A DNA stretch of 55,284 nt from Chitinophagaceae bacterium (GTDB lineage: Bacteria; Bacteroidota; Bacteroidia; Chitinophagales; Chitinophagaceae), in assembly GCA_025934485.1 (NCBI GenBank), contig JAICXX010000019.1:1-55284 (forward strand), given 5' to 3'. How positions within the stretch are numbered: the first letter of the stretch is position 1; each line of letters opens with the position of its first letter. Under the pieces are notes generated by a model that searched no databases, was not told the origin of the DNA, and worked only from the letters and a program-made list of their open reading frames with translations. The translations under genes and the position numbers were made by a program. Shown in pieces: positions 8,442 to 17,346 of the stretch.

Positions 8442-9257
8442 ATGCTATCTTTTCCCAATTGTAAGATCAATCTCGGACTGCGCATTCTCCGCCGTCGCCC
8501 GGATGGCTATCATGATCTGGAAACGATCTTTTACCCCTTGCCGCTGTGCGACGCCCTCGAATGCATCCGGGAAAACGGAGAACCCCGCTTCACCGCCTAC
8601 GGCCTCCCCATCCCCGGCGACCCGGACCACAACCTCTGTCTTCGGGCCTGGCAGCTCCTCAAAAAAGATTTCCCCGGGCTACCCGCGGTCCACATCCACC
8701 TGCTGAAGAACATCCCCATCGGCGCCGGCCTCGGCGGCGGTTCGGCTGACGGGGCCTGGACCCTCAAAGCACTCGACACGCAGTTCCATCTCGGTCTCAG
8801 CCAGGAACAATTGCTGCAGTATGCCGCACAGCTCGGCAGCGACTGCCCCTTCTTTATCCTCAATACCCCTTGTCTCGGCGGAGGCCGCGGCGAGCGGCTC
8901 ACGCCGGTAACCCTCGATCTTAGCGCATACTCCATAGCGCTCGTCGACCCCGGCATCCACATCAGCACCGCCAAAGCCTTCTCGCTTTGCACCCCCGCCG
9001 AAAACCCCACCCCGCTCACCAGCATCATCGCCCGACCTGTTCCCCAATGGCGCGACCAGGTCGTCAATGATTTCGAGCAACCTATTTTCCAGCTGCATCC
9101 CGAGCTCGCCGCTATAAAACCTACCCTCTACGCCCACGGCGCCCTCTACGCCTCGCTCACCGGCAGTGGGTCCAGCTTCTTCGCCATCTTCCCCAAAGAC
9201 CAGGCGCCGGCCCGTCCCGGCTTCCATTTTAGCCATAATTATCGTATCTTGCGATAA
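8442..9257 (+). CDS. ispE: 4-diphosphocytidyl-2-C-methyl-D-erythritol kinase
   Basis: A 271-residue GHMP kinase of the MEP isoprenoid pathway that phosphorylates the 2-hydroxyl of CDP-ME. Key elements are the N-terminal KINLGLRILRRRPDGYHDLET, the ATP-binding PIGAGLGGGSADGA (about 89-102) and the C-terminal LTGSGSSFFA (about 238-247). It is slightly short at the C-terminus, as in other Bacteroidota. It supplies precursors that the terpene synthase in this window would ultimately use. Confidence 0.95.
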   Translation: MLSFPNCKINLGLRILRRRPDGYHDLETIFYPLPLCDALECIRENGEPRFTAYGLPIPGDPDHNLCLRAWQLLKKDFPGLPAVHIHLLKNIPIGAGLGGGSADGAWTLKALDTQFHLGLSQEQLLQYAAQLGSDCPFFILNTPCLGGGRGERLTPVTLDLSAYSIALVDPGIHISTAKAFSLCTPAENPTPLTSIIARPVPQWRDQVVNDFEQPIFQLHPELAAIKPTLYAHGALYASLTGSGSSFFAIFPKDQAPARPGFHFSHNYRILR

Positions 9258-9360
9258 GTGAACACACCGCAACACATAGCATTCCTCGCAGCGAATCTCG
9301 ATCTCCTCGATCACCACTCGTAACGATATCGCCCCTGGCCTCGGCAAGATAGACGCAATG

Positions 9361-9389
9361 TTTTGATTTACAATATTTTATTACCTTTA
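9361..9389 (+). promoter_or_regulatory. Possible promoter of rocD
   Basis: TTTTG at 9361-9365 and TACCTTTA at 9382-9389 are separated by 16 nt, shorter than the usual 19-20. They lie in the AT-rich part of the 144-bp gap upstream of rocD, so a promoter here is plausible but weakly supported. Confidence 0.3.
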
Positions 9390-9401
9390 CCTCCATTTTA
9401 T

Positions 9402-10637
9402 ATGAATGTCATGACTTCCCATAGCGATCTGTCGCTCCAGTATCTCGAGCTCGAAGAGAAATATGGTGCCCACAATTACCACCCCATCCCGGTGGTCCTT
9501 ACCCGGGGAGCCGGCGTGTACGTCTGGGATGTCGACGGTCGCCGGTATTACGACTGTCTCAGCGGCTATTCCGCCGTCAACCAGGGCCATTGTCATCCCC
9601 GAATCGTAGGCGCGCTGATGGAGCAGGCCGGCAGACTAACACTGACGTCCCGTGCCTTTCATAGCGATCTTTTAGGGGAATATGCCCGGTACATCACGGC
9701 TTATTTCGGCTACGACAAGGTGCTACCCATGAACACCGGCGTAGAGGCCGTGGAGACTGCCATCAAGCTCTGCAGGCGCTGGGGTTACCAGGTCAAACGC
9801 ATTCCGGAAGGGAAAGCAAAGATCATCGTTTGCGCCGGCAATTTCCACGGCCGCACCACCACGGTGATCTCCTTTAGCACCGATCCCGATTCCAAAAGCC
9901 AATTTGGGCCTTACACACCCGGCTTCGTCATCATTCCTTATAACGATACGGCAGCCCTCGCCGGGGCCCTCTCCGATCCGCATGTCGCGGGCTTCCTCGT
10001 AGAACCCATCCAGGGCGAAGCAGGTGTCGTGGTTCCCGATGCGGGATATCTTCATGAGGCTAAGTCTCTGTGCGAAGAGGCCAATGTTCTTTTTCTCGGC
10101 GATGAGATCCAAACGGGTCTGGGCCGTACCGGCGAAATGCTCGCCTGCGACCACGAGTCTGTACGTCCCGACATTCTCATCCTGGGCAAGGCTCTCAGCG
10201 GCGGCATGCTCCCCGTCTCCGCGGTTCTTGCGGATGACCCTATTATGCTGACTATCCGCCCCGGCGAACATGGCTCGACATATGGTGGCAATCCCCTCGC
10301 CTGCAAAGTGGCCATCGCCGCGCTCGACGTCCTTAAAGCGGAAAGGCTTCCGGAAAATGCCGCCACCCTGGGTGAACTCTTCCGCCAGGAGATCCGTACT
10401 CTTCAAAACCCGCATATCGGCGAGGTCCGCGGCAAGGGCCTTCTCAACGCGATTCTCATCAACCATGCCCGCTCGGGTGCGGCCTGGGAGCTCTGCTTGT
10501 CACTCAAAGACCATGGCCTCCTCGCCAAACCTACGCATGGCGATAAGATCCGGCTGGCGCCGCCGCTCGTGATCAACCGCGATCAGTTGCTGGAGTGCGT
10601 CGATATCGTCCGCGAAAGTCTGAAAGTGTTGGATTAA
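9402..10637 (+). CDS. rocD: Ornithine--oxo-acid aminotransferase
   Basis: A class III PLP aminotransferase (411 residues from this start) that converts ornithine and 2-oxoglutarate to glutamate semialdehyde and glutamate in arginine/proline metabolism. Family marks are [20 protein letters not shown] at the N-terminus, the [15 protein letters not shown] helix, NFHGRTTT, the Asp of [14 protein letters not shown] and the Schiff-base Lys in LGKALSGG. The first ATG at 9363 adds a hydrophobic leader not seen in the family; 9402 or 9411 fits better. Confidence 0.93.
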   Translation: MNVMTSHSDLSLQYLELEEKYGAHNYHPIPVVLTRGAGVYVWDVDGRRYYDCLSGYSAVNQGHCHPRIVGALMEQAGRLTLTSRAFHSDLLGEYARYITAYFGYDKVLPMNTGVEAVETAIKLCRRWGYQVKRIPEGKAKIIVCAGNFHGRTTTVISFSTDPDSKSQFGPYTPGFVIIPYNDTAALAGALSDPHVAGFLVEPIQGEAGVVVPDAGYLHEAKSLCEEANVLFLGDEIQTGLGRTGEMLACDHESVRPDILILGKALSGGMLPVSAVLADDPIMLTIRPGEHGSTYGGNPLACKVAIAALDVLKAERLPENAATLGELFRQEIRTLQNPHIGEVRGKGLLNAILINHARSGAAWELCLSLKDHGLLAKPTHGDKIRLAPPLVINRDQLLECVDIVRESLKVLD

Positions 10638-10640
10638 TCC

Positions 10641-10648
10641 TATTTTTA
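10641..10648 (+). promoter_or_regulatory. -7-like box of the VIT1/CCC1 gene (TATTTTTA)
   Basis: TATTTTTA ends 4 nt before the ATG at 10653 and follows the rocD stop directly. It matches TAnnTTTG except at the last base, and would give a leaderless transcript. Confidence 0.35.
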
Positions 10649-10652
10649 CCGC

Positions 10653-11372
10653 ATGCACCAAATCGCCACTGCTCAGGACCCCCACGTCGAACAACACATG
10701 CGCAGCTCCGAGATCCTCACGGATATCGTCATCGGCATGTCGGACGGGCTCACCGTTCCCTTCGCCCTTGCCGCGGGTCTAAGCGGCGCCGTAGGCAACC
10801 AGCATCTCAATCTCATCTGGATCGCCGGGCTGGCCGAGATCGCGGCAGGCTCCATCGCGATGGGGCTCGGTGGCTACCTGGCGGGCAAAACGGAGATGGA
10901 TCACTACAATGCCGAACTACGCCGCGAATACGACGAAGTGGATCATGTACCGGACCGGGAGCGGGAGGAAGTACGGGAGTTCTTCGCGGGTCTCGGTCTA
11001 AGCCGCGATGTACAGCAGCAGGCCGTGGAGGAAATGACGAAAGACAAAGACAAATGGGTCGATTTTATGATGAAATACGAGCTGGGCCTCGACAAACCCG
11101 ATCCACAACGGGCACGTAAAAGCGCTTTCAACATCGGGTGCTCCTATATCGTAGGCGGTCTTATCCCCCTGAGCCCCTATTTCTTTGTGACGGATGGGCT
11201 CTCGGGGCTGAAGATCTCCGCCCTCATCACCCTCTGCTGTCTCTTTATCTTCGGGTATTTCAAAAGCCTGATGACGGGCGTCAACCCCATCGGCGGCGCG
11301 ATCCGCGTGATGATCACCGGCGCTCTGGCTGCAGGCTGCGCCTTTGGCGTCGCCCGGCTTATTCAGCTTTAG
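10653..11372 (+). CDS. VIT1/CCC1-family iron/manganese transporter
   Basis: A 239-residue membrane protein of the VIT/CCC1 family, which exports Fe(II) or Mn(II) from the cytosol. The N-terminal part has SEILTDIVIGMSDGLTVPFALAAGLSGA, then the GSIAMGLGGYLAGKTEMDHY helix; a Glu-rich metal-binding hairpin domain (about 85-140) precedes three C-terminal membrane segments. Five membrane helices fit the family. Its 3' end overlaps the next, convergent gene by 14 bp. Confidence 0.9.
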   Translation: MHQIATAQDPHVEQHMRSSEILTDIVIGMSDGLTVPFALAAGLSGAVGNQHLNLIWIAGLAEIAAGSIAMGLGGYLAGKTEMDHYNAELRREYDEVDHVPDREREEVREFFAGLGLSRDVQQQAVEEMTKDKDKWVDFMMKYELGLDKPDPQRARKSAFNIGCSYIVGGLIPLSPYFFVTDGLSGLKISALITLCCLFIFGYFKSLMTGVNPIGGAIRVMITGALAAGCAFGVARLIQL

Positions 11373-11796
11373 CGCCCGGCCGCTGCTCCCGGCTCTCACC
11401 GGCCGCATGATCCTGTTTCACCGGCAACCTGGGCGTAAGCGTCGCGATCATCACGATCACCGCCCCACCAAGGACTAAGAAGATACCTATACGCGGAGAT
11501 GGACAGATCCCCCGATAACACGCCCTATACAACAAATACGATTTGAAGCTCCAGGCCAACATAACCCCCGCCAGAAAAATATTCGTGCGTTTGGCCCAGA
11601 TCTTAGGGATAAGAAAACAAATGATCACAAGCACCCCAAAGAAGACCAACACCTTACCCGGCCGGCCATACCGGTTCTGCTCGGAAAAGAATCCCGTAAA
11701 ATCCTTGTTCAGGTCGGGAAAGTAAGCCCAGGGCAAAAAACAGCCGGTTATGATCATCAATACCGCCGCGATACCGATCCATTGAGAATACTTCAT
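11359..11796 (-). CDS. Hypothetical four-helix membrane protein
   Basis: A 145-residue protein with four hydrophobic segments (about 5-25, 48-65, 72-90, 103-120) and a short charged C-terminus (KQDHAAGESREQRPGAKAE). I recognise no family. The first segment ends ITGC, but the membrane topology makes a lipoprotein unlikely. It overlaps the VIT1/CCC1 gene by 14 bp tail to tail. The 154 bp upstream hold no recognisable promoter box; a hairpin-like CAAAAAC/GTTTTTTG pair sits at about 11928-11945. Confidence 0.6.
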   Translation of the reverse strand: MKYSQWIGIAAVLMIITGCFLPWAYFPDLNKDFTGFFSEQNRYGRPGKVLVFFGVLVIICFLIPKIWAKRTNIFLAGVMLAWSFKSYLLYRACYRGICPSPRIGIFLVLGGAVIVMIATLTPRLPVKQDHAAGESREQRPGAKAE

Positions 11797-11950
11797 CAGG
11801 AGATTTTTGTCTTTTCAATTGTCTAATGGAACCTCGCCAAGGCTCGGTTTCATGGCGCGAATATACGCCGTGCGCCCGGTTAGTTTTTTTTCATTTTTGT
11901 TTAACAGATGCGTGCTAGCCCGCGTAGACAAAAACCGCGTTTTTTGAGAG

Positions 11951-14188
11951 ATGAAGAGACTTCTACCCCGGCTCTTTTCCTTCTTCCTTCCCCTGACACC
12001 CGCCCTCAACGGCATGGCCCAGTGCTCCTTTCCCCTGACCATCAATACCAGCAAAGACTATTGTCTTGGCTCCTCTCTTTTTCTGAGCTCCGATCACGCC
12101 TTGCGAAAGATCGTCTGGTATCGGAACGGCCAGCCCATCGACTCCACATTCGGTGCGCAATCCCTCGACACGCCTGGCATCCTCGTAGCGACCAACATCT
12201 CCCCTTCTACTATTTGCCTCGATACGGCCGGCAACCTATATGCATTCGATCCCAATGCATTCGCGATCCGGAAGTTTACACCGGGCTCAACCACGGGCAC
12301 CATCGTCGCCGGAGGCGATGGCAAGGGTTCGGCTGCCAATCAGCTTAACAACGTCGTTACTATTTACATGGACGACCAGGGATTCCTGTATACATGGGAC
12401 ACGTTCAATGACCGTATTCAAAAATGGTCCCCGAAAGAAACGGACGGTACTACGTTGTTAACGACGAATGTCCTGCTCAACTTTTATGTTGGCGACCCCC
12501 ACGGTATGCTGCCCGACTGTGACGGCAACATGTATTACAACAATAACATCACCCGAAAGGTGATGAAATGGACACCCGGCGCCGATTCCCCGGTTACCTA
12601 TGCCACTCTCCCTCCCCTGCAATATGCAAACCAGGCCCCATTTTGGCTGAGCCTCCAGAAAGATGCAGCGGGCAATCTCTTCGTCCTGGACGTAGCGTCA
12701 AATACGGTTTGGCGCATCCCGCAAGGTAGCCCAAACGGCACGACGGTGGCAGGGAATGGTCAGATCGTTTACGGCAACAATACTCAGTCCTTAGCAGGCG
12801 ATTTCTGGGTCGATGGGGATGACACGCTCTTTATCGATTATGTAAACACCAATACGCTGGTCCGCTGGGCCCCCGGCGCCACTCAGGGCACCACCGTACT
12901 GAACACAAACCCTGCTTTCGGCAGCAATGCCGAAGCCATGAGCAGGGATATCCGGGGTAATTTTTACATCGGTCAGTCCCCTCACAGCATCGTCGAGTAC
13001 AAGCTGACCACGGCCATCGACTCGAGCCTTACCCCCGGCGAAACGGGTATTTATTATGCTGTAGCCACGGACGTGCTCGGTCATACACAAACCTCGGATA
13101 GCGTATACGTCAACAACACGCAGGCCGGTACTCCCTCCATCACCATCACCGCCACGGCCACCAGCACACCCGTGTGCACACCGATCACCTTCACCGCCCA
13201 AACCACCGACCCCGGTCCCGATCCCAGCTATCAGTGGGACGTCAGCGGCATCCACGCCGGCACGAGCAGTCCCACCTATACCTATAATCTCTTCGCGGAC
13301 GGGGATCAGGTCTATTGCATCCTCACCGCGCCGGCAGGCTGCACCGGTGGGCTTCTGCAGGACACATCCAACAAGATCACCCTGCTCATCGATCCCCATG
13401 GCACCGCCGCCGTGACCATCAGCGCCAGCGACACTACCGCCTGTGGTACTATTCCGGTCATCTTCGACGCGCACGTAACTAACGGTTCTGCGCAACCTAC
13501 TTTCCAATGGCTGCTCGACGGCAACCCCGTCCCCGGCGACGACAGCGCAGCCTACCATACCGACAGCCTCCGTAATGGCGATATCGTCACCTGTGTGATC
13601 ACCAGCGACGACGTCTGCGGTCTCGCCAAATCCAACAGCATCCCTGTTCACATCATCACGCCACCCACGATCGGCCCTAATCAAACCCTCAGCATCCGTT
13701 ATGGTCAGACCGTCACGCTGAACCCCGACGTCACCGGCACTATCGACTCCTGGTTATGGACACCCGGCGCCACCCTCTCCGACAGCACCATCGAAAACCC
13801 CATAGCCTCGCCGCGCACGACCACCGATTATAAGTTTACGATCACCGCTACCGGTTGTGGAACGGACAGCGGCTATATCCTCGTCGATGTCTACACTCCG
13901 CTAAGCATCCCCAACGCGTTTACGCCCAATGGCGACGGGCATAACGACATCTTTTATGTGCTCACGGGACCCACTGGTAGCCAGATCGAGCAACTTACCG
14001 TCTTCGGTCGCTGGGGCCAGATCGTCTTCCAAACCCATGACGCCACCCCGGGAGATCCGTCCCGCGGCTGGAATGGCTATCTCGATGGACAACCCGCGCC
14101 GCCGGGTACTTACATCTACCAGCTGGTTATGCGTTTTAGCGACGGGAGCAAGCAGGTCTACAAAGGCACCCTGCTCCTTATCCGGTAG
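11951..14188 (+). CDS. Secreted propeller/Ig protein with type IX (type B) sorting domain
   Basis: A 745-residue exported protein. A signal peptide (about 1-24, ending NGMAQ) is followed by a beta-propeller of NHL/SMP-30 type with repeated phrases such as AGNLYAFD, QGFLYTWD, DGNMYYNN and AGNLFVLD (about 70-350). Two PKD/Ig-like repeats follow (about 380-570; CTPITFTAQ...PSYQWDVSG and CGTIPVIFDA...PTFQWLLDG). The last 90 residues are the gliding-motility-associated C-terminal domain: IPNAFTPNGDGHNDIF, FGRWGQIVFQ, GWNGYLDGQPAPPGTYIY. This signal directs export by type IX secretion. Ligand unknown; adhesin or surface recognition role inferred. Confidence 0.9.
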   Translation: MKRLLPRLFSFFLPLTPALNGMAQCSFPLTINTSKDYCLGSSLFLSSDHALRKIVWYRNGQPIDSTFGAQSLDTPGILVATNISPSTICLDTAGNLYAFDPNAFAIRKFTPGSTTGTIVAGGDGKGSAANQLNNVVTIYMDDQGFLYTWDTFNDRIQKWSPKETDGTTLLTTNVLLNFYVGDPHGMLPDCDGNMYYNNNITRKVMKWTPGADSPVTYATLPPLQYANQAPFWLSLQKDAAGNLFVLDVASNTVWRIPQGSPNGTTVAGNGQIVYGNNTQSLAGDFWVDGDDTLFIDYVNTNTLVRWAPGATQGTTVLNTNPAFGSNAEAMSRDIRGNFYIGQSPHSIVEYKLTTAIDSSLTPGETGIYYAVATDVLGHTQTSDSVYVNNTQAGTPSITITATATSTPVCTPITFTAQTTDPGPDPSYQWDVSGIHAGTSSPTYTYNLFADGDQVYCILTAPAGCTGGLLQDTSNKITLLIDPHGTAAVTISASDTTACGTIPVIFDAHVTNGSAQPTFQWLLDGNPVPGDDSAAYHTDSLRNGDIVTCVITSDDVCGLAKSNSIPVHIITPPTIGPNQTLSIRYGQTVTLNPDVTGTIDSWLWTPGATLSDSTIENPIASPRTTTDYKFTITATGCGTDSGYILVDVYTPLSIPNAFTPNGDGHNDIFYVLTGPTGSQIEQLTVFGRWGQIVFQTHDATPGDPSRGWNGYLDGQPAPPGTYIYQLVMRFSDGSKQVYKGTLLLIR

Positions 14189-14189
14189 C

Positions 14190-14783
14190 TTATTCCTGCG
14201 GCGACGGCGGCAAAGTAGTCCGGCGTTTGTAAAGGAATAATTGCCATTTTTCTTCGGCCACACCGGCCTTATCCATTTCAGCGCGCGCCAGGGTGAAGAA
14301 AAGATCGGATAGCCTGTTAATGTAAGCGGGGATATAGTCTTCGACCGTATCCTCTTTCATCAATGTCACCAGCAGCCGCTCGCCCCTGCGCATCTGGGTG
14401 CGGACCATATGACACATGGCCGAGACCTCGTTGCCGCCGGGTAAGAGAAAATAATCGCTGGGGCTCGTCATGGCCGCTTCCAGCTCGTCGATCCATTGCT
14501 CGCAAAACGCGGCGCCTTCTACCGGCCGGGGGTTGCTGTTCTCTTTCTTGCAGTCCGAAGGCCGGGCCAGATGCGACATCATGTCCATCATATCCTTTTG
14601 TATCCGGTGCAGATTCGGTTGCCACTCGTGCTCCGCACCCAGCTTCACCCGCAGTAGCCCGATGGTGCTGTTGACCTCGTCCAGCGTGCCATAACAATCG
14701 ACCCTGACATCGTCTTTGTACACGCGCTTGCCGCCAAAAAGGCCCGTCATGCCCGCGTCGCCTTTCTTTGTATATATCTTCAT
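14190..14783 (-). CDS. Cob(I)alamin adenosyltransferase, PduO type
   Basis: A 197-residue ATP:cob(I)alamin adenosyltransferase of the PduO/MMAB family. The start MKIYTKKGDAGMTGLFGG carries the ATP-binding N-terminus; YGTLDEVNS, MRRGERLLV and INRLSDLFFTLAR are the other family blocks. It makes the Co-C bond of adenosylcobalamin or adenosylcobinamide. The frame extends upstream over bluB, but the residues before MKIYT are shadow sequence. It is the last gene of the cobalamin operon and lies 2 nt after bluB. Confidence 0.93.
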   Translation of the reverse strand: MKIYTKKGDAGMTGLFGGKRVYKDDVRVDCYGTLDEVNSTIGLLRVKLGAEHEWQPNLHRIQKDMMDMMSHLARPSDCKKENSNPRPVEGAAFCEQWIDELEAAMTSPSDYFLLPGGNEVSAMCHMVRTQMRRGERLLVTLMKEDTVEDYIPAYINRLSDLFFTLARAEMDKAGVAEEKWQLFLYKRRTTLPPSPQE

Positions 14784-14785
14784 AT

Positions 14786-15451
14786 TCAAATCTTTCTGAT
14801 TACCGAATCGCGGTCCTTCCGCCGTTCCCATTCCAGCAGCTCGAGTTCGGGTCTTGTATAGAACCCATCGGTATAGCCCACGCACAGATACGCCACGAGC
14901 TTCGAATCCGCTGCGGCGCCCACGATCCCCTTCACCTTCTCCGGATCGAGGATGCTCACCCATCCGAGTCCAATGTTAAGCGCCCGGGCCATCAGCCACA
15001 TGTTCTGTACTGCACACACCACGCTATACACGCCTACTTCCGGCATGCTGGTCTGCCCCAGAACGGGCCCGTTTTTATTGGGCTTATAAAAGACCGCAAT
15101 ATTCACCGCCGACTCGAGAATGCCCTCCAGCTTCAACCGGCAATACTCCTGGCCCCGCGCCGCAAAGACACCCGCCGCCGCTGCATTGGCCTCGTCAAAG
15201 CTATCCCGGACTGCCTGGCGTGTGTCTTTGTCCGTTATGATCACGAATTCCCAGGGTTGCGAGAACCCCACCGAAGGAGCATGCAACCCCGCCGTGATGA
15301 TCTGGTCGATGGCTATAGGTTCCAGCGGCCGGTCGACAAACCGGTTGCCGCGCACGTCCCTTCGGTGCAGGATGATCTCCTGCAGCACTGTCGCCTCTTC
15401 GGGCGTAAACAACTTTCCATTCAGAGCTTCCATACTGTTAGCAAAACGCAT
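14786..15451 (-). CDS. bluB: 5,6-dimethylbenzimidazole synthase
   Basis: A 221-residue BluB flavoenzyme of the nitroreductase fold that cuts FMNH2 with oxygen to give the cobalamin lower ligand DMB. Diagnostic stretches are HRRDVRGNRFVDRPL (about 29-43), the HAPSVGFSQPWEFVI motif (about 57-71) and the C-terminal GWVSILDPEKV...LVAYLCVGY. Its presence implies that the organism can make its own DMB. The 5' end overlaps the cbiB tail by 31 bp; MEALNGK at 15433 is an alternative start. Confidence 0.93.
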   Translation of the reverse strand: MRFANSMEALNGKLFTPEEATVLQEIILHRRDVRGNRFVDRPLEPIAIDQIITAGLHAPSVGFSQPWEFVIITDKDTRQAVRDSFDEANAAAAGVFAARGQEYCRLKLEGILESAVNIAVFYKPNKNGPVLGQTSMPEVGVYSVVCAVQNMWLMARALNIGLGWVSILDPEKVKGIVGAAADSKLVAYLCVGYTDGFYTRPELELLEWERRKDRDSVIRKI

Positions 15452-16350
15452 GAAATTACAAAGATCACCGTGACCAGCGTCACGGCATGATTAATATATT
15501 TGACATATCGAAAATCTCTATCGGTTAGAACCTTTTGGTTTTCCCCGATATAGGGTTTTTCGACGAGGATGCCTTTGTAATGATTTGGTCCACCAAAGCG
15601 ACAGTTTAGGATACCTGCCAGCGCCGCTTCGGGATAACCCGAATTGGGGCTCGCGTGTGCACGCCCATAGCGGAAGATATACCTTAAGGCGCGCCGGCTG
15701 CCCGTAACGAGCACCATCACGAAGGCCGTGAATCGCGCCGGGAAAAAATTAGCAACGTCATCGAGTCTCGCCGCCGCGCGCCCGAACAGCCGGTAGGATT
15801 CGCGTTTATAGCCGATCATAGAGTCCAGCGTGTTGATCATTTTGTACAGCAGCATCGCCGGCAATCCGCCTGCCAGATAGAACAGCAACGGCGCGACCAC
15901 CCCGTCGCTGAGATTTTCCGACATCGACTCCAGCACGGCCGTCCGTATCTGCTGCTCGCTCAGCTGCCTCGTATCGCGGCCTACGATCCTTGAAAGCCTG
16001 CGTCTGCCGGCGTCCAGCCCCTCGCTTTTTAGCGCGTCGAGCACCGCCTGGCCTTCTTGTAAAAGGCTGCGATTCGCCAGGCAATAGAATACGCCGATGC
16101 TGGCGACGATATAATAAGCCGGCAGCCACCAGGCTTGCAATACCTTTAACCCCCAATAACTGCTTGCAAAGACCGCGGTGCACAGCACGACGACGAGTAT
16201 CGTGCCTTTTATCAGCCGTCCGCTCCCCCGGTTGAGCATGCGATCGCCCCTTGCAATCGCAGCCCCGAACGCCCGCACCGGATGCGGCCAGCCCTGCGGG
16301 TCGCCCCACAGAAGGTCGGCCAGATAGCCCAACCCCAACGGCACGATCAT
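15421..16350 (-). CDS. cbiB: Adenosylcobinamide-phosphate synthase
   Basis: A 309-residue membrane protein that joins aminopropanol phosphate to adenosylcobyric acid. Recognisable parts: GYLADLLWGDPQGWPHPVRAFG at the N-terminus, the RLSRIVGRDTRQL block, ENLSDGVVAPLLFY, and the MINTLDSMIGYK block with the HASPNSGYPEAALAG segment. The start ATG at 16350 overlaps the preceding stop in an ATGA arrangement, showing translational coupling with the decarboxylase. Confidence 0.93.
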   Translation of the reverse strand: MIVPLGLGYLADLLWGDPQGWPHPVRAFGAAIARGDRMLNRGSGRLIKGTILVVVLCTAVFASSYWGLKVLQAWWLPAYYIVASIGVFYCLANRSLLQEGQAVLDALKSEGLDAGRRRLSRIVGRDTRQLSEQQIRTAVLESMSENLSDGVVAPLLFYLAGGLPAMLLYKMINTLDSMIGYKRESYRLFGRAAARLDDVANFFPARFTAFVMVLVTGSRRALRYIFRYGRAHASPNSGYPEAALAGILNCRFGGPNHYKGILVEKPYIGENQKVLTDRDFRYVKYINHAVTLVTVIFVISCVLLTVWKL

Positions 16351-17345
16351 CGTCCAGCCCTCGCGCATTCGCCCAAAGCTTCGGTGAGTAATCGATTGTG
16401 ATCCGGGGACCCGCAAGCCACGCGGATGATGTTTGGCCCGAGGTTTTGGAAATTCGAAGCGTCCCGTACCAGCAGCCCATATTCCTGCAACAGTTTCATC
16501 TTCATCGGCTCCGGCGTCCCGATCAAAAAATAATGGGTATCGGTATCCCACACTTTCCAACCTGTGGTCGCTCGCAACTCCTCCTGCCATGCTACCGTTT
16601 CAGCGCGCAGCCGCTCCACGGGAACTTTAAAGTCCTGTGGATGTTCAAAAATATACAACCCTGCTTCTATCGCGAGCCGATTCACCGACCACGGCATCTT
16701 CCTATCGCGTAAGGACGTGACCAGCGGCTCCGGTCCGATCACAAAACCTACCCGCAACCCCGGAATGCGGCAGCTCTTGGTGAGCGACCGGAGCACCAGG
16801 ACATTGCCCTGGTTTTGGTTAAGTGCGCTCGACGCCCCCGGTGCAAATTCGATATAAGACTCATCGACGACAAATAACGCATCCGGGTATTCGCCAAATG
16901 TCTTCAGCGCGACCGTCCACCCCGTAGGGTTGTTGGGATTGCATAAGAAGACCAGTCCGTTCTTTGGCAGCCTCCCGGTACGCAAATCGGCCCAGTCGCG
17001 GTAGCTGATCTTCATGCCCTGGACCGCACAGGCATCGGCATATTCGGCAAAAGCCGGCGTATAGATCACCGCCTCCCGCTCGCGAAAGGCCTGCGCGATC
17101 AGGTAGATGGCCTCCGTGACGCCATTGGTCGCCAGCAATCTACCCTCATCCACCCCATAGGCCTTCGCCGCCGCTTTCTGCAACCTCCGGGCGCCTGCTT
17201 CGGGATAATGCGTGACGTTGGGAAGCACCTCGCGCAGATGCGCCAGGAGCCTGTCATCCAATGGCCCATAGAGCACATTGCTGCTGAAATCCGCCTTTAT
17301 AGGGCTATTGTATTTCCAGGCGTCGTCGCCATGTCCTTCGATCAT
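16347..17345 (-). CDS. cobD: L-threonine-O-3-phosphate decarboxylase-like aminotransferase
   Basis: A 332-residue fold-type I PLP enzyme of the CobC/CobD-HisC group. The PLP Lys is in RSLTKSCRIPGLRVGF (about 186-201), with the NPNNPTG motif upstream and the RDASNF segment near the C-terminus. Between cobQ and cbiB, and with a threonine kinase in the same operon, the likely reaction is decarboxylation of threonine phosphate to (R)-1-amino-2-propanol phosphate. It begins 1 nt after the cobQ stop. Sequence alone would also allow histidinol-phosphate aminotransferase. Confidence 0.85.
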   Translation of the reverse strand: MIEGHGDDAWKYNSPIKADFSSNVLYGPLDDRLLAHLREVLPNVTHYPEAGARRLQKAAAKAYGVDEGRLLATNGVTEAIYLIAQAFREREAVIYTPAFAEYADACAVQGMKISYRDWADLRTGRLPKNGLVFLCNPNNPTGWTVALKTFGEYPDALFVVDESYIEFAPGASSALNQNQGNVLVLRSLTKSCRIPGLRVGFVIGPEPLVTSLRDRKMPWSVNRLAIEAGLYIFEHPQDFKVPVERLRAETVAWQEELRATTGWKVWDTDTHYFLIGTPEPMKMKLLQEYGLLVRDASNFQNLGPNIIRVACGSPDHNRLLTEALGECARAGR

Positions 17346-17346
17346 A

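Noticed and set aside
11928-11945. CAAAAAC/GTTTTTTG hairpin before the gliding-type gene
   Set aside because: It is AT-rich with a small stem and an unpaired T; too weak to call a terminator or operator.
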